A stretch of 44,166 bases of DNA from JBGSKY01 sp041740995 (GTDB taxonomy: Bacteria > Planctomycetota > Planctomycetia > Pirellulales > Pirellulaceae), in NCBI GenBank assembly GCA_041740995.1, contig JBGSKY010000282.1:1-44166 (forward strand), given 5' to 3'. Each line of letters begins with the position of its first letter. Position 1 is the first letter of the stretch. Below, piece after piece: positions 17,735 to 28,000 of the stretch. The translations under genes and the position numbers were made by a program. Under the pieces are notes generated by a model. The model had not been told where the DNA came from, made no database searches, and worked only from the letters and a program-made list of their open reading frames with translations.

Positions 17735-18466
17735 ATGAAATTAGTAAGTGCGATTGGCTTCTGCGGTTGCTTGATTGGCTGCCATCAGCCTGATTCGCCA
17801 AGTGATGTCGGTTCAACACAAGCTCCGACCGCAATTGCGACAGAGCCGATCGGTCAGAGTTTTGACGAAGCATTCGACGCAGTTTTAAACGGGCAAAGTC
17901 GTCAGCTGCTGATCGAAGCGACTCCTGTTTCAGCTGATCAATTGCGACAGCTTTCCGAGTTGCCGATGCTCCTTACTTTGCAACTCGACGGCGGTTTGGT
18001 CGACGCCAATAACCTTTTTGAGCTACCGTTGCTGCCTGAGCTAACGCAGTTTCGTCTACGTTTAACAGCAATCAATCAGCGAGGCTTGGAGCATCTATCC
18101 AATAGCTGTCCGAAGATTCAAGTGCTCAATGTGCCAGTTTTGAAACTTGCTTCTGAAACGTCGACGCCAGATCTGTTTTCAGGTTTCAAAGCCATCAGTT
18201 CGTTACGTATCGGCGGGCCTAGCGTTGACGGGAACATAATCAACTCCGTTAGACAACTTGCAAAGCTGCGACATCTGCATTTGATCAGCCCGTCGATTCA
18301 AGATTCAGACTTGCAAGTGATTGCGACAATTAAATCGCTGCGGTCGTTCTATTTGGACGACTGCCCGCTGAGCCAGAAAGCTTGGGAGGATTTTTTTAAG
18401 AGTCGGCCTGACATCCACGTGCATCTTGATCAATTGCATGCCGACTGGGACCCGAACAGACATTAG
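17735..18466 (+). CDS. Lipoprotein with leucine-rich-repeat-like domain
   Basis: A 243-residue lipoprotein of unknown function. The signal peptide MKLVSAIGFCGCLIGC ends in a lipobox (LIGC, Cys16), so the mature protein should be lipid-anchored. From about residue 75 it has leucine-rich-like repeats (LLTLQLDGG, LTQFRLRLTAIN, IQVLNVPVL, ISSLRIGGPS, LRHLHLISPS, LRSFYLDDCP), roughly 24 residues apart. The ATG at 17735 begins exactly at the signal peptide. A longer frame from 17576 overlaps the dehydrogenase gene and would bury the signal peptide behind 53 basic residues. It is convergent with lspA, whose product would process its signal peptide. Confidence 0.8.
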   Translation: MKLVSAIGFCGCLIGCHQPDSPSDVGSTQAPTAIATEPIGQSFDEAFDAVLNGQSRQLLIEATPVSADQLRQLSELPMLLTLQLDGGLVDANNLFELPLLPELTQFRLRLTAINQRGLEHLSNSCPKIQVLNVPVLKLASETSTPDLFSGFKAISSLRIGGPSVDGNIINSVRQLAKLRHLHLISPSIQDSDLQVIATIKSLRSFYLDDCPLSQKAWEDFFKSRPDIHVHLDQLHADWDPNRH

Positions 18467-18508
18467 GCCATGCAATATGCAGCGACTGTGCGTTCTGCGA
18501 AAGAACCG

Positions 18509-19120
18509 CTAGCCGTCGTTACGTGTGACGAACGATCGCCAAGCAAGCATCGCGGTTCCGCATACCAGCAAGCTGTCTGCGATATTGAAATTAGGCCATG
18601 TGTATTGACCGTAGCACAACAAGATCCAATCGCGAACGCCGCTACTCCATTGGGCAGGATATCCCGGTTCGTTCCAAATGCCCAAGCGGTCGTAAAGATT
18701 GCCGAAAATTCCAGCCATGATGCATCCAGCGGCAATCGTGAACCAGAGCGATCTGGCCGCTTGAAAACCAAACAGCCAAACTGCGATCCCGATCGCGGCG
18801 ATTATGGACAAGCTAGCAAAGACACTTCCAAGCCCCGCCCCCAACCCAAAAAGGGCGCCAGGATTTACGGCTGTTTGGAAACCAATATAGTCTTCCCAAA
18901 TCCACCAGACGGGCTGTTCGCCAGGCAGTCCGCGCCACTGGAAAATTGCGTGTTTTGTCCACAAATCGGCAATTGCTCCAAGAATCGTAATCGCCAGCCA
19001 AACCGCCAGCCGGGATTGCCACCAATTGTTCGCATGGGCCGTCAGTTCGTTTCCTGAGCTTGGCAGCGAGCCTTCTTTCAAGGCCATTGGAGCGGCGGAG
19101 ACTGGTTCCGGAGAAGTCAT
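18509..19120 (-). CDS. lspA: Lipoprotein signal peptidase (signal peptidase II)
   Basis: Inner-membrane aspartic protease that removes signal peptides from lipoproteins. Four hydrophobic segments are visible. The two catalytic Asp lie in the conserved FGNLYDRLG and WPNFNIADSLL motifs, and TAVNPGALFGL matches the conserved N-x-G-A-x-F region. From the ATG at 19120 the protein is 203 residues with a ~30-residue hydrophilic leader (MTSPEPVSAAPM...), longer than in E. coli. An ATG at 19186 or an internal Met are alternatives; no Shine-Dalgarno settles the choice. The stop lies 42 bases from that of the lipoprotein gene. Confidence 0.92.
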   Translation of the reverse strand: MTSPEPVSAAPMALKEGSLPSSGNELTAHANNWWQSRLAVWLAITILGAIADLWTKHAIFQWRGLPGEQPVWWIWEDYIGFQTAVNPGALFGLGAGLGSVFASLSIIAAIGIAVWLFGFQAARSLWFTIAAGCIMAGIFGNLYDRLGIWNEPGYPAQWSSGVRDWILLCYGQYTWPNFNIADSLLVCGTAMLAWRSFVTRNDG

Positions 19121-19388
19121 AAAAGTTGCAAGTTTGCTGGAAAGAGGAAACGATTTGCCGCATCGCGTGAAAAAGCCCAATAGCATCTCAGCGCGTTATC
19201 TGCCAAGATCAGTCGCGCTGCCAGCGTACAAAGCATTTCTCGCGATAGCGGATAGCAAATGTTCCGTCTTCTGTCGACCGGTTCGAATTGGAGCAGCAAA
19301 GTTATGAATTGTTGTTAAACTAAATCACTTCCGAATTTACACTACATCTCGAATTGTTGCAGCAGCGGTGCTCTAGGAACCACCCCCG

Positions 19389-20834
19389 ATGGAATCAAAA
19401 TTGGCATTCAAGCAGGCGTCTTCCACGACCAAGGGTATCGATACGTCGGTTGCTCACCAAAAATGCCTTAATCTCGACTGCCAAGCGACCTATGGCGTCG
19501 ACGAAACACTGACGCGATGTCCGAAATGTGGCGATTTGCTCGATGTTGTTTATGACTGGAATCGTATCGAAGTGCCCAAGCGGCTGAGCGATTTTCAGCA
19601 AATGTGGACTCGAAGGTTCGATCCGATCCGGTTTAGCGGCGTGTGGCGATTTCACGAATTGCTGCAGTACGCCCCCACGGAAAAAATCGTCACCGTCGGC
19701 GAAGGCCAAACATTGCTGCAACAAGCCGACACGGTCGGACGATATGTTGGACTTAAACCTGGCGGGTTGTACTTGCAATACGAAGGGATGAATCCTTCGG
19801 GATCATTCAAAGACAACGGAATGTGCGCCGCGTTTACTCACGCCCACATGGTTGGTGCCAAACGTGCAGCCTGTGCATCGACCGGAAACACCAGTGCATC
19901 TCTGGCGATGTATTCGGCAGTCACACAATTGATGAAGGCCGTGATCTTCATCGGCACCGGAAAAATTTCTTACGGCAAGCTTTCTCAAGCGCTCGAATAT
20001 GGCGCGTTGACAGTCCAAATTGCCGGTGACTTCGACGATGCAATGGCTCGAGTCCAAGAAATCAGCAAGCAGCTTGGCATCTATCTGGTCAACAGCGTCA
20101 ATCCGTTTCGCTTGGAAGGCCAAAAGACAGTCATGTTCCGCGTCTTGGAAGCCTTGCAGTGGAACGTCCCAGACTGGATCGTCGTTCCCGGCGGCAACTT
20201 GGGAAACAGCAGCGCTTTTGGCAAAGCGTTTATGGAGCTGCGTGACCTGGGATTGATCGACCGATTGCCACGACTGGCGGTCATCAATGCCAGCGGGGCT
20301 GATACGTTGGACGTGCTTTTCAACCAACGGTCGCTTAAGTGGGATGCTGGCCGGCCGGCGATGGAGAAGGCTTGCTACTACTACGATGAACTAGACGAAC
20401 GCAAAGCGAAAGCGGATACGATAGCCAGTGCGATTGAAATTAACCGTCCAGTCAACTTGAAAAAGTGCCTTCGCGCTTTGGACCTCTGCGATGGTGTGGT
20501 CCGCCAGGTCAATGACCAAGATATCTTGGACGCCAAAGCCCAAGTCGGCGCTGGCGGTATCGGCTGCGAACCGGCTAGCGCAGCTAGCGTCGCGGGTGCG
20601 AAACTTCTACGACAACAAGGCGTCATCGCCGCCGACGAACGAGTCGTTTGCATCTTGACTGGTCACCAATTGAAAGATCCAACAGCAACCGTCGCGTATC
20701 ATACGACTGATCAAGATAAATTCAATGAAGTGCTCGGCAGCCGAGGCGTTTCGCGCGCGTCGTACGCCAATCGAGCGATCGCGGTCCCGAACGACTTGGA
20801 CGCCATCGTCCGAGCGATTCAGCTATACAGCTAA
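19389..20834 (+). CDS. thrC: Threonine synthase
   Basis: PLP enzyme converting O-phosphohomoserine to threonine. The 481-residue protein begins with a four-cysteine zinc-ribbon-like element (Cys26, Cys31, Cys44, Cys47 in CLNLDC...CPKCG). The PLP lysine is Lys141 in NPSGSFKDNGM. Other family motifs are STGNTSASLAMYS, GTGKISYGKL and the phosphate-binding GGNLGNSSAFGKA. The C-terminus carries TGHQLKDP, usual for the family. It is followed 49 bases later by dapB, so two aspartate-family steps (Thr and Lys/diaminopimelate) sit together and may be co-transcribed. Confidence 0.95.
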   Translation: MESKLAFKQASSTTKGIDTSVAHQKCLNLDCQATYGVDETLTRCPKCGDLLDVVYDWNRIEVPKRLSDFQQMWTRRFDPIRFSGVWRFHELLQYAPTEKIVTVGEGQTLLQQADTVGRYVGLKPGGLYLQYEGMNPSGSFKDNGMCAAFTHAHMVGAKRAACASTGNTSASLAMYSAVTQLMKAVIFIGTGKISYGKLSQALEYGALTVQIAGDFDDAMARVQEISKQLGIYLVNSVNPFRLEGQKTVMFRVLEALQWNVPDWIVVPGGNLGNSSAFGKAFMELRDLGLIDRLPRLAVINASGADTLDVLFNQRSLKWDAGRPAMEKACYYYDELDERKAKADTIASAIEINRPVNLKKCLRALDLCDGVVRQVNDQDILDAKAQVGAGGIGCEPASAASVAGAKLLRQQGVIAADERVVCILTGHQLKDPTATVAYHTTDQDKFNEVLGSRGVSRASYANRAIAVPNDLDAIVRAIQLYS

Positions 20835-20883
20835 CGTTGCTTCGCAAGTCATCTTCACACAACCAAGATTGCCTCGATCGATC

Positions 20884-21693
20884 ATGCCCCTTGAGCCTGC
20901 TCCCCTTCGCGTCGTCATCCACGGAGCCTCGGGCCGCAACGGTCGACGGCTGATCGATTTGGTCCAGCACAGCGAACAATATCAACTGGTTGGCGCGATC
21001 GTCAGCCCGTCAAGCAAGCAACTTGGGATCGATGCGGGCACGATGTGTGGACTCGAACCCGCCGGCGTTGCTCTCTCTGATAAATGGCCAGCCGACTTCG
21101 ATGTTGTAATCGATTTTTCCAGCGCCGATGCCGCAGTGGCTGCGGTGCATCATTGCTGCCAAGTGGGTCGTCCGATTGTCGTTGCATCCACTGGCCTGAG
21201 CGCTGCTGATGTAGCCGTGTTGCAGCAGTCATCACAGAAAATTCCGATCTGTTATGCGGCGAATTTTTCGCCAGCGGTCAATCTGACAATGAAGCTAGCC
21301 GAACAAGCGGCAGCGGCGCTTCGCAAGCTTGGCCAGCAGATCGATGTCGAAATTATCGAGCGTCATCACCGGATGAAAGCTGACAGTCCGAGCGGCACCG
21401 CATTGAAGTTCGGTGAATTGATAGCGGCGCAATTAGACTTGCCCCACGCGGTCCATGGACGAGAGGGCATGGTTGGCAAGCGACCCGCTGACGAGATCGG
21501 CTACCATGCGGTTCGATTAGGCGACGACGCTGGCCAGCACACGATTTGCTTTGGCATGATGGGCGAATTAATCGAGCTGCGATGTGCCGCCAGCAACCGC
21601 GATCCTTATGCCACCGGCGCCCTTGCGGCAGCTAACTTCCTACAAGGCAAACCCGCTCGCATGTACAGCATGTTCGACGTACTGGGCCTGTGA
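20884..21693 (+). CDS. dapB: 4-Hydroxy-tetrahydrodipicolinate reductase
   Basis: Reduces hydroxy-tetrahydrodipicolinate in lysine and diaminopimelate synthesis. The 269-residue protein has the nucleotide loop VVIHGASGRNGR (GASGRNG at 14-20) and the DapB signature IIERHHRMKADSPSGTA (His161, His162, Lys165, SGTA 170-173). STGLS near 102 and YAANFSPAVN near 124 are also typical. The ATG at 20884 gives the usual short leader before the loop. A longer frame from 20725 would overlap thrC by over 100 bases and is rejected. Diaminopimelate use is relevant because peptidoglycan in planctomycetes was long debated. Confidence 0.96.
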   Translation: MPLEPAPLRVVIHGASGRNGRRLIDLVQHSEQYQLVGAIVSPSSKQLGIDAGTMCGLEPAGVALSDKWPADFDVVIDFSSADAAVAAVHHCCQVGRPIVVASTGLSAADVAVLQQSSQKIPICYAANFSPAVNLTMKLAEQAAAALRKLGQQIDVEIIERHHRMKADSPSGTALKFGELIAAQLDLPHAVHGREGMVGKRPADEIGYHAVRLGDDAGQHTICFGMMGELIELRCAASNRDPYATGALAAANFLQGKPARMYSMFDVLGL

Positions 21694-21939
21694 TCTTACG
21701 CTGCTTCTGACCCACTTTCAGACCGGTTCCGGCATACTAAGATTTTGGCAGGAGAATGAGGGCAGGAAGATGTTAGCGATCGGTTTGTGAAGAGTTGGTG
21801 TAATCTTCCTCACGCTATTCGCGCTTTTTTCCAGCAGAAAAGATTTGATTACTTCAGAACTTTACGCTGATAACTAACATCAAAGGGTAGCTGCGCCTTT
21901 TCGGCAATCATCCTTTCTGCTGTTTGGTCCACCGTTTTC

Positions 21940-24570
21940 ATGCCAGTTGCATTTTTACGAAAGTTCGTTTTCGGCGTTCGTGCAAGTCATTCTGATTCGC
22001 CGAAACGGGAAAGTTGGCGAAAATTGCGGCTTGAATCGCTGGAAGATCGTCGATTGATGACCGCAATGCCGTTTGGAGCGACCGAAACCGATACGGCCGA
22101 ATTCCTGCTGGGCCGAGTCGCAGTCACGCCAGTTTTGCTCGAAAGCAATGGCCGGCTAGACACCAGCACCAAAGACTGGACGGCCGCACATAAAGCCGAA
22201 GTGCTAGCAAATATTCAAACCGGTCTCCAATTTTGGGTCGATTTGCTTGCGACGAAAAGCTCGGTTCACACGCTCGATTGGATCATTGATCGGACGTTTT
22301 TGGATAATCCAGCCGAGACTGTTTACGAACCGATCACACGGATTTCCAATGACTACGGTCGCTGGGTCCCAGAGTTTTTGACCAACCAGGGCTTCAACAG
22401 TGGATCGAGTTTGGAAGCCAATATGCGGGCTTTCAATAATTCGCAACGCGAGAAACTCAATACCGATTGGTCCTTTACGATCTTTGTCGTCAACTCCGAA
22501 GGGACCAACGGTGCATTTGCCAACGGCGGGTCGTTCTCGCGGGCGTTTGCCTTCGCCGGTGGACTTTTTGAAGTTGTCCCTTCGACGCGACCCGCTTCGA
22601 CTTACGCTCATGAAACTGGGCACATTTTTTATGCTCGCGATGAGTATTCTGGCGGCGGAAATTATTATCAACGGCGTGGCTATTATGACTCACTGAACGT
22701 CAACGCCGTTGACCAAAATCCAACACCGAATTTTGTGCAGCAAGTCAGCATCATGGCCGCTGGCACACTGCTGGAGACGGCTTACAACAATGTCGAAACG
22801 ACTGCCGGAACGCTGGAATTGCTCGGCTGGCGGGACAGCGACAACGACGGGATTTTCGACGTCTTAGATGTGCCATTGGGCTTGGATGGCATTGGAAGAT
22901 ACGATGCTGCGGCACAGACATATCGCTTCACTGGCCGCGCGTTCGCCCAGACGCTGGCTAACCAAAATTCCAGCGGCAACGGCAACAGCATCACGCTCAA
23001 CAAAGTTACCGACGTTCAGTATCGTTTTGCGGGCGATTCGCAATGGACAAACTTAAGCCAGCCTAATTCCTACGAAGCAACGCTGGATTTATCGATTCCG
23101 ATATCTACAGCAAACCTAAATCGCACGATCGAAATTCGGGCGATTGATGCTCGAATCGGGATTGCAAGCGCGACGTTCGCGGCGGCTATTGCGGCGCACC
23201 CCAAATCGGCGGATTTGCCAGGGATTCAGGGCTTTGCTTGGAATGACAAGAACGGAAACGGAGTTTTCGATATCAATGAAACGGCCCGCGCTGGCTGGAC
23301 GGTGGAACTACTAACATCCACAGGACAATCGCTCAACACCTATCGCGAAGTTGCGGTCGACGCACTGCCGGAGGGCAGTTTGCAGTCTGACTTTTTTGCT
23401 GGGTTCAGCATCGGGGTCACAGGCGGCGGAGGAGTCGGCGTCGGTGCCGCTGTGGTCGGCTCGGGAAAAGCAATTCGGCCCTACTCAGTTAGCAATAATC
23501 GCTTGTTGGATGCTTGGAATTCGTCACAAAGTCTGCAACTTGTTAATAGCAACGAATTCACCAGTTTTTCCATCGACGTGACGGCCGTCAGCAGCTCGGC
23601 GACCGTTCGGATCCGCGGTTTAGATAGCGCTGGGCAGATCGTTGCGTCTCAGTCGTTTACCGCCGATGGAACGACGAAGACAATTCAAATCCAATCGCCG
23701 GAACGCAATCTACGGCAAGTTCAAGTTCAGATTCTCGGCGCGTCGATTGTTTCATTGGGTAATTTTGCAATCGGTTCGCCGACAGTGGTCCCTATCGACG
23801 AAAGAGGACGATTCTACTTGTCTGAAGCACCGCAAGGCAGCTACCAGTTGCGGCTGAACTCGCCGCGAGACATCTACCAATTCACTACTGTCGGCGGCGG
23901 CCAATTCAGCCTCGCGGTGACGGCTGACCAGCAGCTGGTGGCGCAAGATTTTGGCGCAAAACTGCCGGACAACGCTTGGTCTCGACCGAGCAATCCAATT
24001 GATCTCGATGGCGATGGGAACTATTTGCCATTAGATGTTTTGCAGGTTGTAAACGCGATCAATCGATACGGAATTGGACCGCTGGAAACGTCGACCGTCC
24101 CGCTTGATCGGATTGTCGACGCGAACTTGGACTTAGTCCTGTCATCGCTTGATGTGTTGGCGATTGTCAACCGGATCAACGCTGAGCGACGCCGATCAGG
24201 CGGTGGCGAAGGCGAAATCTCTGGCTCGAGCTTGTCGGCCAAGACAATCATTCAGTCACCAGTTCAAACGCCGTCAGTACTAAGCCAGCTAGCCTTTTCG
24301 CAACTATCACCGAATGCTTCACCGCCAGAGGCTTCCATCGAGTCCGGCTTCGGAGGTAACTTGATCGCTGAAGGCGAAGCTAGGTTTTTATATGTATCGG
24401 ATGATGTTCGTAGCGTTAAAAGAGTCGAGCGAAAGCCAGTTTTGAGCTCTCCGCTGAGCCAACAAACAGGATTTTTTCAGCGGACTGAAAAACGCGATTT
24501 GGCGGACGTTTCGGCACAATCTATCGACAAATTCTTGTCGCAAATCAGCGATTTCGATCCGATCGGATAG
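21940..24570 (+). CDS. Exported metzincin-like metalloprotease with SdrD-B-like domain and C-terminal dockerin
   Basis: An 876-residue exported protein. The N-terminus has no classical signal peptide but carries LRLESLEDRRLMTA (about 30-43), the LE-x-RR-x-L motif common in exported planctomycete proteins. The catalytic domain (~45-310) has HETGHIFYARDEY: His224, Glu225, His228 and Asp234. Asp234 stands at the third-ligand spacing of metzincins, and SIM at 270-272 is a candidate Met-turn. An SdrD-B-like domain (IQGFAWNDKNGNGVFDINETARAG) begins near 428. Residues ~686-756 form a dockerin with two Ca-binding-type repeats (DLDGDGNYLPLDVLQVVN and DANLDLVLSSLDVLAIVN), followed by GGGEGE. It likely cleaves extracellular protein; the substrate is unknown. 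Confidence 0.8.
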   Translation: MPVAFLRKFVFGVRASHSDSPKRESWRKLRLESLEDRRLMTAMPFGATETDTAEFLLGRVAVTPVLLESNGRLDTSTKDWTAAHKAEVLANIQTGLQFWVDLLATKSSVHTLDWIIDRTFLDNPAETVYEPITRISNDYGRWVPEFLTNQGFNSGSSLEANMRAFNNSQREKLNTDWSFTIFVVNSEGTNGAFANGGSFSRAFAFAGGLFEVVPSTRPASTYAHETGHIFYARDEYSGGGNYYQRRGYYDSLNVNAVDQNPTPNFVQQVSIMAAGTLLETAYNNVETTAGTLELLGWRDSDNDGIFDVLDVPLGLDGIGRYDAAAQTYRFTGRAFAQTLANQNSSGNGNSITLNKVTDVQYRFAGDSQWTNLSQPNSYEATLDLSIPISTANLNRTIEIRAIDARIGIASATFAAAIAAHPKSADLPGIQGFAWNDKNGNGVFDINETARAGWTVELLTSTGQSLNTYREVAVDALPEGSLQSDFFAGFSIGVTGGGGVGVGAAVVGSGKAIRPYSVSNNRLLDAWNSSQSLQLVNSNEFTSFSIDVTAVSSSATVRIRGLDSAGQIVASQSFTADGTTKTIQIQSPERNLRQVQVQILGASIVSLGNFAIGSPTVVPIDERGRFYLSEAPQGSYQLRLNSPRDIYQFTTVGGGQFSLAVTADQQLVAQDFGAKLPDNAWSRPSNPIDLDGDGNYLPLDVLQVVNAINRYGIGPLETSTVPLDRIVDANLDLVLSSLDVLAIVNRINAERRRSGGGEGEISGSSLSAKTIIQSPVQTPSVLSQLAFSQLSPNASPPEASIESGFGGNLIAEGEARFLYVSDDVRSVKRVERKPVLSSPLSQQTGFFQRTEKRDLADVSAQSIDKFLSQISDFDPIG

Positions 24571-25095
24571 GGATCGGTCCTTAGCCAGGATGATAGGTTC
24601 AGCTCGCTGATCGCACGGGCATTGTTCGTTTCAAGCGGCCGAACGAAGTATTGCTCGCAACTCTGAATTCTCTCATCAAAGTCTTTGAAGCGGCTCCGAT
24701 TCTCGGTGTCACACAACAAACCGTTCGATCGTTTGCCGGTAAAGAATCGCGCGGAAATGTAGGGCACGAAAATGGCATCCAAAACGCTGTCACTTCGGAA
24801 TTCCGCACTTTAGACTTGAGCAAATCTGAAAAAATTCGGCAACTAATCTGGAACTTTGGGCGTACCGGACACATCGAAGCCTGTACTCCGATTGTAGCTC
24901 TCGTACCGGTTATAGCGTTTCATTAACGCATAAAAGCTTGTCGAGCGATCAATTTGTCCGGCCTGGGCACCGGCAAAGATTGAAATCGATTGGTTTCCAA
25001 TTACGCTCATTAGGTAAGTATTTGGTCGAAATTTTTCGCCAAGCTCTCGGCGTCAACCGCCGCAGGCAAATCTTCTCATAATTCAAAGCAAGCTG
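24571..25095. other. 525-base intergenic region between two dockerin-protein genes
   Basis: No supported gene lies here. Open frames of 91-101 codons on both strands overlap each other and the end of the protease gene, have no Shine-Dalgarno and no recognisable domain. The short inverted repeat ATTGG-TTT-CCAAT (24989-25001) lies about 95 bases before the next start and could be an operator, but it is weak evidence. The length suggests a separate promoter for the cadherin-like gene. Confidence 0.5.
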
Positions 25096-28000
25096 ATGCA
25101 ACGATTAACGCGGCGGTCGAAATCCAATCATCGGACCGAAACTCAAAGTGTGATTTCATCGAAATCGAACGCTTCTAGTGGCCTTTCCAAGCGAAAGACG
25201 GGGCGAAATCGCAGTAGTCTTCGAGTCGAGTGCTTGGAGCGTCGTGAAATGCTGGCGGCTGACATCATCCACAACGGGCTGATCGCGCAGGACGTCAACG
25301 GTGACTTTCGGGTCACTCCGTTGGACGTCCTCAGCCTCGTCAATCACCTCAACAGCCAGCGACGCGGGAAAGCCGCTGGTGAAGGCGAAGTGTCATCTTT
25401 AGCAACGACAGTCACCACTACAGACAGCTCCGTTCGTCGAATGCTGGATGTCAATAATGACAAAACTGTAACTCCCTTAGACGTTCTGAGCGTTATCAAC
25501 AAGATCAATGCTGGCGAAGGCGAGCCGATTTTGGCAGAAGTTCGCTTGGTGGCCATCGATCAAAACGGCACTCCGTTAGCATCACGGCTTGTTAACGGCG
25601 TGACCGAGTACTCTGTTGGCGTCGGACAAGATTTCCGACTGCAAACGCAAATTCTCGATCGCCGTGGCGCGACGGCTGAAGGCGTTTTCTCTGGTTATGT
25701 CGATATTGATTATTCCAATCTCGACGGCTCCGCGAACGAGAAAGTTGCGGCGCTTTATGGCGAGCTTCAAGTGGTTAGCTTGGCTAATGTTAATGGCGGG
25801 TCATTTACTCTGCGTTATGGAAACCAAGAGACTGGTCCGATCTCAGTTGCAACCACCGGCAGTGGCGCGATCAACCGCACTCAAACCGCAACCAACATTC
25901 GTAACGCAGTGGGTGCGCTGCCGATCGTTGGGGGAATCGAAAACTTGCGAGTATCGAATTTCGGCAGTGTTAACGATGCTGAATTTGAGTTGAGTTTTAT
26001 CAATGCGAAGATCCGGACAAACATGCCCAATCCAGCAGTGGGCAACAATTCTTTGACCGCTCCGTCGGGAACACCGACGCTCAACTTGACGGCATCATTC
26101 GATCCGTCCAACGCGGCGGTATTTTTCCCAGCCTTAGGTTTTCCAGTCACGACTCAGCCGGATATTGTCAATGCTTCCGGTCAGCCAACTCAATTGGCGT
26201 ACACCTTCAATTCAGGCGGTTCGTTGCGGAATTTATCGACCGGAAATTTCCAGCTTGACGAAATCGGCGGATCGCTTAGTTTTTTTGAGCCTTTTATCGT
26301 TCAAGACCCAAGCTCGTTCACCAGTGTTTTTGACGTCAACTTCCGAGCGGCATTTGCAGGCATCGTCAATTTTACGACGAACATCGCCGATGGATTTTCT
26401 GGGATCGCATTGCTCGACAGCGTGACACAAGAAGCAAGGAATCTTCCCGAAGATAGTATTCAGTTTTCCGCGCCGATTCGAATCAATGTCGTCGATCGAA
26501 TTCTTGCTAATGATGATGTTTACCCAGTGAGTGGTGTCTTTCGTGAGGATAGTGGACCGTTCACATTGACCAATGTGACTGGTAATGACATCATCCGCGT
26601 AGGAACGTCGACCGGCATTCGGTCGGTTTCTAACCCAGGTGCAAGCGTTGGGACAGTTAATTTCACGGTCGGTGGTAGCGATATCATTTTCAATCCTGCA
26701 CCAGACTTTTTTGGTCAAGCAGTCTTCAGTTACACGATCGGTAACTCGCTCGGCGATGCAGCTCAAGCGAACGTGACTGTAAATATTTCGCCGGTCAATG
26801 ATCCGCCAATTGCAATTACACCTTCCCCGCGCCCAACAATCGCCGAAGACAGCCTAACGCCGCTTACTCTTTCTGGCTCGGACATTTTTTTGCCTGGACC
26901 ATCCGGTGAATCAGGAACGGTGACTTTCCAATCTGCGGCTGTAATTGCTGGTGAGGTCGGTGGGACGGTTCAAGTCGTCAATGGTCAATTGGTTTTCCGT
27001 CCGTCTCAAGACTTTAACGGAGTAGTTCGAATCGATGCGGTGGGTGTCGATCAAGGTGGCTTGACCAGTGCACTGACCCGAGTGTTTATTGTTGTTACGC
27101 CGGTCAACGACGCGCCAGTTGCAAGTACAACGATCTTCAATCTCTCCGAAGACGTCAACTTTTCGCTAGCTCCGGCTTCTTTATTCAGTCCCGGACCAGC
27201 CGACGAAGCTTCGCAAACAATTACCTTGTCTAACGCATCCTTGGCGCCAGGATCAACAGGCGGCTCTGTTTCAATCGCCGCTAACGGTCGACTATTCTTT
27301 GCTCCAACGCAAGACTTTTTTGGCGATGTAAGGATTATCGTGACTGGGACTGATAATGGGACGCCCGCGCTCAGCACCACAGGGACTTTTACACTTAGAA
27401 TTGCACCTGTTAACGACGCGCCGACTGCGAATCCTGATACTTTCACCGTTGTTGGGTTTTCCGGCATTGAACAAGAATTGTTGGTGCTGGCGAACGATAG
27501 TGCTGGACCGGCCAATGAACCCGATTCGGAACTGCGAATCACACGCATTTTGAACCAGACTGGCAACGGCACAGTTCGAATTGCAGCCAACGGTCGAAGC
27601 ATCTTTTACTTGCCAGCTGATGGTCAAGCAAGTGGAACAGACTCGTTTGTCTACGTGATCACCGATTCAAGTGATCCAACGATCGCGTTAACTGCTTCGG
27701 CTCGTGTAAACATTAATATTGTTCCACCAGTCTTGCCGTTTGCCGTTCGCGATGTTCGCTCAATCGCTGAAGGTAGTGGGCCGCTGACGATCGACGTTTT
27801 GGCGAATGACCTGATCAAAGCCGGCGCTCAGCGACGCTTAGTCAGCTTTACACAACCCGCCAGCGGACAGGGAACCGTCACGCTCGATACTGGAACCAAT
27901 CCAAACAGCAGCGATGACCGACTCATCTATACCAGTCCCTCAGCCGACTTTTTTGGCGAAGTCGTTTTCAGCTATACGCTGCTAGACACCGACCCAACGT

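Noticed and set aside
18470..19057. 195-codon open frame on the plus strand opposite lspA
   Set aside because: lspA has both catalytic Asp motifs on the other strand; this frame has no recognisable domain.
24477..24926. Overlapping 91- and 101-codon frames on both strands after the protease gene
   Set aside because: They overlap each other and the protease end, lack ribosome sites and show no known motif; a decayed gene cannot be excluded.
26233..26766. 177-codon minus-strand frame inside the cadherin-like gene
   Set aside because: It is opposite repeat-coding sequence, and similar open minus frames recur under several modules as a result of codon bias.
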